Source: Climacteris rufus
Lineage: Eukaryota; Chordata; Aves; Passeriformes; Climacteridae
Length of the DNA stretch: 64,000 bases
Reading direction: 5' to 3'
Assembly (NCBI GenBank): GCA_013398175.1
Contig: VZRZ01000586.1
Span: 1,147,370 to 1,211,369 of the forward strand
The position numbers and the translations under genes were made by a program. A model generated the notes under the pieces. It saw only the letters and a program-made list of their open reading frames with translations. It had not been told where the DNA came from and did no database searches. How positions within the stretch are numbered: position 1 is the first letter of the stretch; the number at the start of each line of letters is the position of its first letter. Positions 12,617 through 23,609 of this stretch are shown here, piece after piece.

Positions 12617-14462
12617 GCCTCTGCAGATCATTTACTGTTTACTATAGTGCTGATGCATCTGAAGAGATGCAGAGCCTGAGATGTTTTATCTCTTGTCAGA
12701 GCTCACTTCAATTAAATTAATGGATCCATTCAGTTCCCCCTTTCTTCTTTCAGCTGCATCACTGCCGAATACATTAAAAAGATCTTAAGTCTCAAGATGG
12801 TACATCATGGCATTAGCCACGGCACTCATTTCCCTCTGTCTTCTTCTTCTGTAAATCAAATAATTAATGAGATCCCTACCTCAATAGAGCACTTCATCAA
12901 TATTTTGTAGCAATACAAAAAAAAAAAAAAAACATGTGCTTTTTCCTCTTGTAGAAGCTTTTATCTACAATTGTGTAGGATTTGGTGGGCAAATGTTGTA
13001 ATTCTGAAATGACAAAATAATGCCAGTTTTTCTCATTTTGCTTTTAATTTCTGAGTAAAACTATTTGAAAAGCTTAGGTGCTGACTGCTTCTGTTGTAAA
13101 GATGGGTGTTGTTTGAATTTTAGACTTGTAATAAAATTTAATTGAAAGTCTTTTATTGTAGAATATGTAATTGTAAAGGATTATAGGACTAAGTATCACA
13201 ATTTAGTGTTCAGTATTTCAATTCAATTAATAAAAAATAATTATACTGCACATACTGTCAGCTATTCTCTTTTCTTTGCAAATAAATTACTTACCTTGGC
13301 ACCATTAACCCCTTCATGCTATTTAGTCAGAGAGTTTCATACTCAGAATACAACAGAAAATATAACATAGACAGCAATGCAGAAATTTATCCCAAGGCTA
13401 AGTAGAAGGTTTGCAGTAGAGGCATTAGCCTTCAGCCCTATGGTTCTAGTTCTGATTCATTTTATTCTTTTCTTAAATAAAATTTTAGTTCAAGAACTTA
13501 AATAAACTGTTGTTGAAATGACACTGATTATTGAGCTGAATACCAAGCCTCTTATTGGGAATCATGCACTGATTTGTACTTACTTTTTGCCTTAGGTTTT
13601 GGAAAAGGAATACAGTAATCTTAATTTAACAGTTTGGCTGCAAAATCCATGTGAATGAATAGAGAACATTTAGCTACAATGAGATGGAAGGAGTCAAATT
13701 GAGTCTTACTGAGTTGTTAAAATATAATGGCAATTTCTACTGAAATGACGATTTCAGTACATTAAACTTAGAACAATACCCTTTCATGAAAAATATAAAC
13801 AGGCAGTACTGGCCTTCAAATGAGTTCCATTAAATATCACTTTATTGCTGTGGTAAAAATAGTCCATTCCTGCAGGATAGGCATAACTGGAAACTGCAAA
13901 TACACAGAAATGCCGATAGTGTTTCTTTTCCATGCTGATACTTGCAGGAGGATAGGTCTTACAGACAAGAGTCCGTGAACTACAGAGCAATTGATTTCTA
14001 GACAACAGCAGTAGCACAATTGTTCCAGACATTCCTTTTTCATTACAAAGTAACTTTGGCTGTATATGCCATAAAAGAGGCACCTGTTCCAGAGAATGAT
14101 CTCTGGCCCCAGGACAGGTGTGCAGGGTGGCTCAACTCCAACCTGCTCAGGATGAGCCCTAGACCTGGGACAAGTTGCTTCTGTGACTATGACATGTAAA
14201 TACAACCACAACCAGGTGCAGTTTTTCATCTTAAAATTGCCTGAATCAAAGTTAAAAGACATATCATAGCCTCTTGAAAGTGTATTTTTGCAACAGTCAA
14301 CAGAGACTATGCTGCAGCACATAAAAGCATGGTGAGGGTTAGGGGCTTTTGGGGACGGAGATTTTGTGGATAACTTGGAAGAATACTAGAGTGAAGGGGG
14401 CTGGACCTGATGCAGTTCTATCTACACTGGTCAATCCCAACACCAAATTATAGCCAAGATTA

Positions 14463-14468
<6 letters not shown>
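12617..14468. other. Unique DNA, nothing recognised
   Basis: Contains a 16-bp poly(A) run at 12917-12932. It also holds a 161-residue open frame on the minus strand (13837-14322) that resembles no family I know. No exon boundaries or repeat family could be supported. Confidence 0.5.
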
Positions 14469-14512
<44 letters not shown>

Positions 14513-14514
14513 AA
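14469..14514. repeat. (AC)n microsatellite
   Basis: Eighteen uninterrupted AC units (14469-14504), followed by an imperfect AAACACACAAC end. Confidence 0.97.
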
Positions 14515-16706
14515 CTGCCTTTATGGGTCCAAAATCTTTAAAATTTCTGCTTCTAGTATCCCATCTTTCCATTTTTTGAGAAAATTAAATGTAGGAAGAG
14601 AACATCATTGAAGTAATTATATAGTTCTGTGTTCACAACAAGAACTGGTGCTTGGATTTTGTGTGGGGTGTAGCACCAAGGTGGTGCTGCTAAAGGATTA
14701 GCACTGTGAGCACAGTGTTGCACTTAGCAGCAAGGTAAGAATAAATTTCTAGCACTGGTTGCCTCGTCTTTGTAAGCAAAATCTGACAACAACACAAAGT
14801 CTTTCCATTCTATATGTGTTTTGGTTTTGGCAAAATCTGGAGCACTGTAGTTTTGTCACTTTTGATTTTGTCCTTGTGGCCTGCGGAATTATTGAGTCTG
14901 TTACCGTATTTATCCGGATCACTTGTGACATTATTCAGCCAAACTAAAACTCTTTTTCATTTGAAATCGTTGTTTCTTTTGCCCTGGAGCACTGTGTGGC
15001 AGCACTGACATCTTGGATTGCTGCTCTGTTTTTATTCCTGCCTTGGGCAAACAGGTGATTCCCCTGGACTTGTTTTCTTGGCAGCTACTTCAGAAGTGCC
15101 ACTTATCTCCAGGAGACACTTGCAAGCGCTTCTGGAAACTTTCTTGTTGCTGTTGCGCATTTAAAATTTCTTAGAATTGTTGACATTAATAAATAAAATC
15201 AGGGAGAAGTAAATACTGAAACAATTATTTGGATTCAGAAACAGGTCCTGGGGTTGAATCTTTCTTTGAGCCAGTTATTCCTCTAGGCTATTAATTTTCA
15301 CATTTTCATCCTTTCACTTATTTTCCATGTAAATAGATTTTTTCCAACAAACAGTTTGTTAACTAAAACATTCACATAGCTAAACAATTTAATAAAAATT
15401 TTAGTACTGTCCATACAAATAATGCTATATCTCTAAGATTTTGTATATACGTAAAAAAAGGAAAATACAATGTGATATCTTAATATTCACCTCCTGCCTC
15501 TAGTGATCAGTTAGCAGTCTAAACCAGACTGAAATCCTACAAAAACATTCATGATTATTTTGGAGGATTGGGTTATAGTTGTTGGATTACTTCTTCCATT
15601 TAAAAATACTGTTATAGATTTCTAAACAGAGATTCTCCAAAACATCATTGCACATTAAACTATGTCTTCCTTGCTGTGCTCTCTAGCATTCCATTCCTAA
15701 CAAAACACAACAGTTGAAATTTAATTCCTCTTCTAAGTTTCTTGAGATCACTAGACTGACACTAAGAAGTTTGTCAATGACCTGAAGACATGACGTATTT
15801 ATGGTACACTGAGGTCTTGTCTTGCTTTGTACAAATTTGATAGTGGTTTACAGAAGGCATTAGAAAGATCATACAGAGAATTGGAAATCGAATTACTTTT
15901 GCTTGTTTTTCTGGTTCATTCAAATGCAGTTAATACTTTCTGAATGACTGAGAGAAGTTTAACCTCTGACAAAAGCTCTGTGACAAGGAATCCCCAGGTA
16001 TGACTGACAAACCAGTTTTGTATATTCTCACATAAAGTGCCACAGTTTTTGTGGGATTCAATCCTGTATGAGAAGGGAATTATAAAATGTGATTCTAAAC
16101 CAGATATTGCCCAAAATATAACCACCAAATGGTACTGTGGATTGTGATCTTGTACTTAAAATAAGTAATTTATTCATGCAAATAATTTTTCTTCAAATTA
16201 ATTTTTAAATATAATAAAGATATAAGACTCAGGCAAGATGCAACGCTACATCTGTATGTCTATATGTGCATGTGTATATAATTACTGAATTTTTTGTGCA
16301 TATGCATTTCCTAGTTGTATTTCCTTATTTTATTAATATGAAAACTTTTTGAAAATATGGATTACGTTTTTCTTTTTCATGTATTTTATAAAAAAACAAT
16401 TCTGAATATGTATAGTCATTCTCATACACAGAAACTAAAGCTGAATTGAATAAACCACACTTACACATACAAAATTACTTGTGTCTTACTATATAGACAA
16501 TGTCTGATAATGTCAAGCTTTTCACTTGGTGCAAATGCTTATACAAATAAACAGTGTGATGGCCACTTAAATCAACTGGAGAGTTGAGAGTCTGGCCAGG
16601 TTTCTGCAAATAGCAGCTTAATGTCACTAGATGAAACACTAACCAGTGTTGTCATTCTGGAGCTGACACTGCTTAGGAATCATTTGCTTAAACAGTATCA
16701 GAGGGT
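14515..16706. other. Unique AT-rich DNA, nothing recognised
   Basis: No repeat family, exon or RNA gene could be recognised. The small open frames at 14749-15008 overlap on both strands and look like chance. Confidence 0.5.
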
Positions 16707-16941
16707 TGTAGAATAGTTTGGTTTGGAAGGGACCTTGATGATCATCTAATTACAACCCTCTTGCCATGGGCAGAAACAATTTCCCCTAGACAAGGTTACT
16801 TAATGCCCCATCCAACCTGAACCTGGCCTTGAACACTGCCAGGAATGGGGCAGCCACAGTTTCTCTTGGCAACCAACTCGAGTGCATTGCCAAGCTCACA
16901 GTAAAGCATTTCTTCCTAATATCCAGTATAAATCTACCCTC
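16707..16941 (-). mobile_element. CR1 LINE, short 3' fragment abutting a second CR1
   Basis: The 3' untranslated region is clear: 'ggtttggaagggaccttga', 'ccctcttgccatgggcag', 'ccttgaacactgccagg', 'atttcttcctaatatcca'. The 8-bp tail has almost vanished. The copy ends at about 16941, where a second CR1 3' end begins immediately (GGGTTGGAAGATCACCTAG). A 5'-truncated copy inserted at the 3' end of another copy is the simplest reading. Confidence 0.9.
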
Positions 16942-17690
16942 ATCAGGGTTGGAAGATCACCTAGTCCAACCATCAACCTAGCACCACCATAATCAATGGT
17001 GATGATCTATCTCTTAAACTAAATCTCCAAGTGCCACTGGAGACAGTGACTCTACCATCTGGGCAACTTATTCCAATGCCTAACCACTTGAACAGTGATT
17101 TTATTTTTCCCATGTTCTTTTCCCTGGTGAAACTTAAGTCCTTTTTCTATTGTACTTTCACTTCAAACATGAGAGAAGACACCAATCCCCACCTCACCAC
17201 AATCTTCTTTCAGGCAGCTGTAGAAAGCAATGAGATTCCCCCTGAGCCTCCTTTTCTCCAGGCTTTTCTCCCTCAGCTGCTCCTCACAGGACTCGTGCTC
17301 CAGACCCTTGCTCAGCTCCGTTGTCCTTCTCTGGACTCACTCCAGCCCCTCAATGTCTTTCTTGAAGTGAGGGGCCAGAACTGGACACAGCACTCAAGGT
17401 GTGGCCTTACCAGAAATCCCTGCCCTGGTCCTGCTAGCCACACTATTGCTGATCCAGGCCAGGATGCCATCGGCCTTCTTGGCCACCTGGGAACACATTG
17501 GCTCATGTTCAGCACTGTTGACGAGCACTCCCCAGATCCTTTCTGCTGAGCAGCTCTCAAGCTGCTCTGTCTCCAGCCTGTAGCACTGCCTGGGGTTGTT
17601 ATGACCCAAGTGCAGGATCCAGCATGTGGCCTTGTTGAACCTCATGCTGCTGTCCTCAGCACATCAATCCAATCTGCCAAGATTCCACTT
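16942..17690 (-). mobile_element. CR1 LINE, about 0.75 kb, different 3' variant
   Basis: Begins with GGTTGGAAGATCACCTAGTC and an 'aaccatcaacctagcaccac' segment, a 3'-end type unlike the other CR1 copies in this window, so it is likely another subfamily. It continues through the common body: 'ggcaacttattccaatgcct', 'ctccaggcttttctccctca', 'ggactcactccagcccctca', 'acacagcactcaaggtgtgg', and the ORF2 C-terminal region. It fades near 17690. It lacks its own 8-bp tail, as expected if the neighbouring fragment landed in it. Confidence 0.92.
17394..17645 (-). pseudogene. CR1 ORF2 C-terminal fragment, still open
   Basis: An 83-residue open stretch on the minus strand starting MRFNKATCWILHLGHNNPRQ. 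Recognisable CR1 ORF2 C-terminal blocks follow in order: the 'FNKAKCKVLHLG'-type block, a 'YRLETEQLESCSAE' block, 'GVLVNSAEHEPMCSQVAKKA', then 'GILAWISNSVASRTRAGI'. The last corresponds to the family's 'LGCIKRSVASRSRE'. This lies downstream of the reverse-transcriptase catalytic core, so no catalytic residues are present. The upstream ORF2 is missing through 5' truncation. A second open frame (17312-17560, minus) continues the CR1 protein in another frame, marking a frameshift. No activity is expected. Confidence 0.85.
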
Positions 17691-19158
17691 GTAGCTTAAA
17701 TCTATTAAGTTCTAGTCCACTAACACTGCTGCAGAACACCCAAAACATCTGTAAGAGACTGTTAGATAGACTTCAGGTTTAATGTACCACCAGCAGGAAA
17801 ATATAAGCTTTATATGACTACGTGTCTACTCAAGTGAATTCTCTATCTCAGTAGCAAATTGCACCATAGAGGGCTATTTTCCTGCCCCCTACTGGTTTTT
17901 AAGCTCTTCAACAAAATTGGACAATCACTCATCTAAGTTTGGTCTTCATGTGTGGACCTAAATACTAAATCTGTCACAGAACCTGGATGTCTTTTTCAAA
18001 TAAAATTTTGTGTCATAATTTTGCCATCACCCTATAACATCCCTTACCTCCAAGTCCAAATAGCTGTATCTTTCCACACACACTTTGAGCCCCCTTTTTA
18101 TTCTCTATTATTTGTGCAAAACATTTTCTTTGGTTACTGGGCAAGACAATAAAATATGCCATTGTCTCACATGGTTAACATGCAGGTGTGCATGTCAGTG
18201 TAGGTAGGATGTCTGTGTTCACTAAGTGCAAAAGTCTGGGGAGATGCAAGTAAGTGACTGTATAGACAAGAAGCCTTGATCAAAGCTCACAGTTACAGCT
18301 TTGTGCACAGTGCAAGGTCTAATGACGTGATGTGCTACACAGTCTTTGTGGTGACAGACCCAGTGCAAACACATCTCATTTTAGGACAGAAAGATCCTTT
18401 TTCATTCCTTTTTTCATTCCTGTTACAAAGAATTTGCACTCGGGCCTCTTTGGGTTCACCTGAACACAAATGCTAGATAGAAAGAAACTAGACAGCTTGA
18501 ACTGTGCTTTAACCAAGAGGGGTCATCTGGGTTGTAATGGGATCCCCGTCATAGCTGTGTTTGTGGTGTAGAAAGGGTCAGGATAGGAAAATACAGTGAA
18601 TCTGGACTGAGATGGATACAGCTGCACCTACCTGGCACGCGGGTTTCTGTGGTTTTATTTGACTGATTGCCAGCATAAAAACCCAACGTATTAGAGGATC
18701 CACACAGTTGTTTCACAGAAAAGTGACATATCCTCTGGAACTAACAACAAGAGTCTTCTCTATATGCTAGGCTCGGTGTTTGGGCTACAACCACTACTCC
18801 TTTTTTTCTGCAGACTGAGACAGTATCAAGTTATCCACCCTTTCAACAGCTACATGGTAGAGGTATTGAATTAGAATGAGGTAGGTACAGGTGGCAGCAG
18901 CTGCTAAACTATGGGGGGGGTTAACTTTATACTGACTCTATCTTTTTGTTTGTCTGTTTTATTCAAGCAGTATCCTGATGATAAAGTTTCATTGAATTGT
19001 GGAAAGGTATTTTCTAAGCTCTTTTTTACCCAGTAAGTACTGGGTAGTCGTTCAATATCAGGAATTTTTAACCTCAACGGGAAAGCCTGTTAGTGTCTTT
19101 AAAAAATCAAAATAAGTAACATTATGAAAGGAAAAAGAAAAAATATTTTAAAATAACC

Positions 19159-19183
19159 TAGCCCTTTAAATTAAAAAGGGCTA
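19159..19183. repeat. Perfect 9-bp inverted repeat
   Basis: TAGCCCTTT (19159-19167) pairs with AAAGGGCTA (19175-19183) around a 7-base loop. The stem is too short for a microRNA precursor. There is no U-run adapted to Pol III, so no role is assigned. Confidence 0.85.
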
Positions 19184-19728
19184 AAAAAACCCCAGGCAGG
19201 ATACAAAGAAAAGTTTATTTTATATAAAATACAAGGAAAAGGAAGGCATTCAGATTCTGATAATCCTGCTGGGGCAAGTGCTTTTGAAATGTACTGTGGG
19301 CAAATTAGGTGATATACAGATACATTCACCAATAGGTCAGGTTGCTTTACGATTGGTAGAGGTTACACAATAGATTAGTAGCAGTTACCTAGAAATCTTG
19401 AGTACAAAATATATTAGTAAAAACACTGTTCCTGCCTCTTTTCTTCTGAACTGTGAGTATACAGAGTTCAGTCTAAGCAGCATAGCACTAGTTTTGAAAT
19501 TTGACAGCTGGGTGAGAGTTTGAATAGATATTTGATGAGTGAAAACAAATGAAGGAGCTTAATTTTCTTATGCAATGTATATGAATGAAAAATTGTTAAG
19601 CCTGATAGATAAGTACCAGAGACTTGGTTTTGAATTATCAGTTTGGCATCTTAGACAGTATGGCACCAACTCGTTTCTGCTATCCATCTATTACTGTTGT
19701 GCCAGGCATAATGACCACCAATGTTAAA

Positions 19729-19762
19729 CCAAATAATATTATTGGCCAATAAGATTATTGGT
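19729..19762. repeat. Imperfect AT-rich palindrome with CCAAT-like halves
   Basis: Two half-sites, CCAAATAATATTATTGG and CCAATAAGATTATTGG, are close to reverse complements of one another and meet at a GGCC centre. No flanking promoter signals were seen. Confidence 0.75.
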
Positions 19763-21337
19763 GGATCAAGATGCCTCTCAGTCAAAGATAGTGAATAATG
19801 TAGTCCTAATATATTTTAAAGAGAAGACAGATTCTTATCAGATAAACCATAAACAAAAGCTTTTTTTGTTGTTGTTGTTGCATGCTAATAAATATCTCTA
19901 AGCAAACAGTTATTTTTTTTTCCATCTTCAGAACTATAGCTGTGCTGTTAATACTTGACAAGACTGTTCAGCACATATGTGGGATAATTTCTTGTGGTAC
20001 ATTAGCAATAGACCTACCAGGTTGTTTTACCTAAATACCTTCAGGTTTTTTTAAGTCATGTCTATGATTATCCTGCAAAGGGAGACAGCACACCTGTAAT
20101 TATGTAATAATTATATATAATTTAACTGTAGCAGATAGAAAGAAGAGAAAAGATGCGTCTTCTCAGGCAAGTATCCAATATTATACAAAAGCAATTAGGA
20201 ATTGAAATAGTAAATTCTGCTTTTAATAAAGTAAAGTATCATAGTAGTATTAGGAGTAATTTTGCTGTTGCACATATTCTAGGCCTGAGGAATTAAAAAA
20301 ATAAATTAAAAGAGGCAAAGAAAATATGAAAAAAATTAATAACTTATATTGCTTAATCTTGATAAAATAAAAGAGAATACATTTTGTGTAAAATTTTTTT
20401 GGATGTGGCAAAACACAGGGAATGGCCACTCCTTAAGAGGGAGACTATAAGGACTTAAATTCAATGGCAATTCATAACAGAAACTTTATATTTCCTAAAT
20501 ACAACATTTATTCAGATTGCCTTGTGTGAAATAGCATCTTGCACTGGCCTGCTTTCCCATGTTAAGTAACTAAGCTTGGTGTAGTGGTGACAGGTGTAGA
20601 CCTTATGGCTTTCACTGGCAACTCAATCTGAAATGACAGGAAAGTGTTTCTTCATTAGTCATTCAGCAATTAATATACTGAATGTGCTGCATACTACTTC
20701 CTCATCACCTATTGTTTATTAACATTATTAATTGACTATAAAGCAAGATGGACAGATAGCTTTAGTATCTAGTTTGACATCTGGACAGATCTAATTTCTC
20801 AAAATTGGTATTAGAATTTGTAAAGCATTCACTAGACTCCTGTAGAGAAAATTTCACTAGCAGTAGGGACTCGGAAAAGAGAATGAGTACAAAGCTTACA
20901 TTCTACTTTTTCTATTGTAATTATATTTTTAAAAATCCTTGCTTGATATCCTTACTTTAGTGAGTATTTCTGTATTTTATACCTACTGGAACAACTTCAG
21001 CTGTAACTGCTGAGAAACCTCTTGCACTGTCTGTTTCTAGACTTGCTCATGAACTAAGCTCATATTCCTGGTGCAAGCTCAATTAGCAGGTCTGTTGGAC
21101 ATGTAGAAATATTAGCACCCTGTGGGTCACGGGTGTCCAACATGAAAATGACTTTGCAGAACTCCTACAGGAAACTGTGATACCCTTCTCAGGAGTGGTC
21201 ATCTGGCTCCTCACGAATACCTCTTCAAACATATCTGCCACCTTCTACACTGAGCATGCAGTGGCTAAGAGCAATCTGTGTTTTTTGGTAGCACCTGATT
21301 CCTTACCTTTACAAATTTGTGTCCTTGATTCAGTCAA

Positions 21338-21541
21338 ACATAGAATTATGCAAGGGTGGGCAAGGGACCTTAAAAATAGTTTCATTCCAATCCCTCTGTC
21401 ATTGACAGGGATGTTATTTCCCAGATCAGGTTGCTTAGGGCCCCATTCAACCTGGCCTTGAACACTGCCGGGGATGGGGCATCCACAATTTCTCCAGACA
21501 ACATGTTCTAGTGTTTCACAACCCCCTGAATAAAAAGTTTC
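21338..21541 (-). mobile_element. Split CR1, piece 1 of 4 (3' end)
   Basis: Starts with a weak tail (AACATAGAATTATG) and the 3' untranslated blocks 'caagggaccttaaaaatag', 'cctggccttgaacactgcc', 'ggggatggggcatccacaat'. It stops at AAAAAGTTTC, where the CR1 sequence should read on into 'ttcctaatatctaacc'. That continuation is found at 22226, beyond the LTR. The final six bases (21536-21541, AGTTTC) are the left target duplication of the LTR. Confidence 0.92.
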
Positions 21542-21800
21542 TGTAGCCACGCTGGGGTGCGCGCTCTGCTGAGGGCTGGGGACAGGTCCGAGGGCGCACG
21601 GCGTCCTGCACTGGCTTTCCCTGGTGGTGTGGGGGCTGGCTGCCGAGCTGCAGCGCTTTTCCCCCAAGCAGGGTTCCAGCCGCGCCTGGCTGGACAGTGC
21701 CGGCTCCTCTGTTGAGCAGGTTTGCCCGTAGCCCAGTGGTCTTCGGTGGGGCGACGAGAACAAAGACCAAAGGAGTAGCCTTTGTGCAGTGATTTCAGCT

Positions 21801-21807
21801 CTTTATT
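21801..21807 (-). promoter_or_regulatory. LTR polyadenylation signal
   Basis: CTTTATT on the given strand reads AATAAAG on the minus strand. Its position downstream of the TATA box fits the R region of the LTR. Confidence 0.75.
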
Positions 21808-21922
21808 GAGGGCAGGGCAGCAGGAGAGGGCCCAGGGAAGGGTCCGGGAGCAGGAGCAGGAACGAGGGTCCAGGCGAGCTGAAGGGTCCGGAACAAAGAA
21901 CCCAGGTCACCGAAGGACAGGG

Positions 21923-21933
21923 CTTTATATAGG
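21923..21933 (-). promoter_or_regulatory. LTR TATA box
   Basis: CTTTATATAGG reads CCTATATAAAG on the minus strand. It is GC-flanked and preceded, in the element's direction, by inverted CCAAT motifs (near 21955, 21983 and 22059), the usual U3 promoter arrangement. Whether it still drives transcription is unknown. Confidence 0.7.
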
Positions 21934-22225
21934 GAAAGGTAGGGGGGGATACAGCCAATGGGGGAACAGAAATTACAATATAACCAATGAGTAACCGAGG
22001 ATACAAGAACTTACTAGAACGTAACCATATATGGACCATTACATAACTGGATAATAAGCCAATGGAAACAACGTATGCAAAAGGCAACGGAAAGGAATCA
22101 TGGATTGGGTAACAGTGTCACCCTAACCAGAATAACTGTCTCAGAGGGCAGTGTGCTGAGCTCCCTTCCACCATTGTCGAGGCGTGCTTGCTGTGGCTTT
22201 AGCCTTGCACACTGCCACAAGTTTC

Positions 22226-22618
22226 TTCTAACATCTAACCTAAACCTGCTCACTTCTAGTTTAAAACCATTGTGACTTGTCCTGTCACTGTCTGCCTGTG
22301 TAAAAAGTTCCTCTCCCTCCTTTTTATAAGTCTCTTTAAGGTACTGAAAGGCCACAATGGTGTGTTCCTGGAGCCTCTCTTCTCAAGCCCGAATAACCCA
22401 AACCCTCAGCCTAATTTGTAGGACAGTTGCTCCATGACTGATCATCTTTGTGGCCTCCTCTGGACTCTCTCTAACAGGTCCATGTCTTTCTTGTGTTGAG
22501 GACCCCAGCATTCCAGTTACAACCTCACAAGAGCAGAGAGATTCACCTTCTTTTATCTGCTTTTATCACCTTTTGATGCAGATAAACCTCAGGGTTGTGA
22601 GTGTGCCTTGTTGGCTCA
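22226..22618 (-). mobile_element. Split CR1, piece 2 of 4
   Basis: Resumes the CR1 exactly where piece 1 stopped: 'ttctaacatctaacctaaac', 'gacttgtcctgtcactgtct', 'ttcctctccctcctttttat', 'cctcctctggactctctct', 'ttttgatgcagataaacctc', ending at 'ttggctca'. The last six bases (GGCTCA, 22613-22618) are the left target duplication of the second LTR. Confidence 0.92.
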
Positions 22619-23129
22619 TGCCGTGGGTAAAAATGGTGAGTAACTCGAAGCCTTCGGCGGCGATCACGTGACCTGAGGAAAGCAATTCCAGCCTTGCCCA
22701 GTTCCCCCGGGGGGATCACTGCTGCCTTAATTCTTCCCTGCTGGTGCTGGTAGGAACTCATGCACACAGTTTAATTGAGGCAGTAAAAGTGAAGAGACGA
22801 GGAAGGGTTATTTTCTGCTTGAGTCCAGATGATTTAATTACTGAAGTCACAGACAGGGAGCAGATGAAAGACAAGGAGGGCTGGCACGATCTAGCTGATA
22901 AATCAGGCAAGCGAGGGGAAGGCGGTTGGGAGAGAGCCAATGGCTGCAGAGGACTGGAATGACTGACAGGGGCGTTGGCCAGTCACGCAGCTGTCTGCAC
23001 ACAGCACAGCAACCAATGGGCTGCCCTTTTGTGTGGGGACCACCTCCCCACCATGGCCAGAGAGCCCCTGTGGCGCCGGCAGGACAGGGCCGGGCTGGTC
23101 TGTTGGCTACCCCCAGAGGCGCTGAAACA
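22619..23129 (-). mobile_element. Solo LTR, 511 bp, same family as the LTR at 63,556
   Basis: Starts TGCCGTGGGT and ends GCTGAAACA, flanked by GGCTCA (22613-22618) and GACTCA (23130-23135), a 6-bp target duplication with one mismatch. The CR1 sequence reads on directly across it. Minus orientation is favoured. On that strand an ATTAAA signal lies at 22775-22770, an A/T-rich TATA-like block at 22841-22831 upstream of it, and ATTGG (inverted CCAAT) motifs near 22937 and 23012 further upstream. The copy at 63,556 shares these features and much of the sequence. Length and duplication size suit a betaretrovirus-like LTR, but I do not name a family. Confidence 0.85.
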
Positions 23130-23135
23130 GACTCA

Positions 23136-23609
23136 CATCCAACTTCTCATTCACCAGCATCCCTACATCCTCCTCCACAGGGATTCTCTCAGTAAGACCT
23201 GCTTCCAGTCTCTATTCGTGTCTGGGGTTGCCCTGATCCAGGTGCAGCACTTTGTACTTAGACATAATGAACTTCATGAGGTTCTTGTGGGTCCATTTCC
23301 TAAGTTTGCCCAGGTGGCCGTGGCCCTAGATGGCGTCCTGTCCTTCTGCTGTGTCAACTACACCACTCAGCTACATGTCATCTGCAACCTTGTGTAGGGT
23401 GCACTTGATCCCATTGTCTGTGTCACTGATAAACATATTGAAAGACACCAGTACCAGTACAGAACCCTGAGAGACACCACTTCTCACCAGCCACCACCTG
23501 CACATAGAGCCATTGACCGCAACTCTCTGGCTGGATCCATCCAGCCAATTCCTTATCTATTGAATAGTCCCCTCTCCAAATCCATGTCTCCCCACTTTGG
23601 TAATAAGAA
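23136..23609 (-). mobile_element. Split CR1, piece 3 of 4
   Basis: Resumes with CATCCAACTTCTCATTCACC, the normal continuation of 'ggctcatgttcaac'. It runs through 'ctgatccaggtgcagcactt', 'ctacatgtcatctgcaacct', 'gaaccctgagagacaccact' and 'tccagccaattccttatcta', ending at TAATAAGAA. This is the region antisense to CR1 reverse-transcriptase coding sequence, too decayed here for a long open frame. Confidence 0.92.

Larger units (their letters stand above)
17691..21337. other. Unique AT-rich DNA with two inverted repeats
   Basis: No gene or repeat family could be recognised. It contains a short G8 run near 18917 and the two small inverted repeats listed separately (19159-19183, 19729-19762). The open frames are short and unremarkable. 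Confidence 0.5.
21542..22219 (-). mobile_element. Endogenous retrovirus solo LTR, 678 bp
   Basis: Bounded by perfect 6-bp target duplications AGTTTC (21536-21541 and 22220-22225). The ends are TGTAGCCA and CTGCCACA, a TG...CA terminus with an imperfect inverted repeat. Minus orientation is supported by an AATAAAG polyadenylation signal read at 21807-21801 and a TATATAAAG box read at 21932-21924, about 120 bp upstream of it. This gives U3, R and U5 in order from right to left. A 6-bp duplication is usual for alpha- and betaretrovirus-like elements. No internal retroviral sequence remains, as expected after recombination between two LTRs. All open frames inside it are accidental. Confidence 0.92.

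Noticed and set aside
12451..12720. Two Cys/Val-rich open frames
   Set aside because: Translations of the TG microsatellite.
13837..14322. 161-residue minus-strand open frame, with a polyadenylation-like AATAAA on the same strand near its end
   Set aside because: The protein matches no family I know, is Cys/Tyr-rich without motif structure, and overlaps a 99-residue frame in another phase. No splice or promoter context was seen. An unrecognised LTR is possible but not supported by target duplications.
17031..17549. 172-residue plus-strand open frame
   Set aside because: It is the antisense of a CR1 copy that reads correctly on the minus strand.
21245..21763. 172-residue minus-strand open frame
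   Set aside because: It crosses the junction between CR1 and the first LTR, so it is an artefact of the insertion.
22975..23397. 140-residue plus-strand open frame
   Set aside because: It spans the end of the second LTR and antisense CR1, with no coding similarity.
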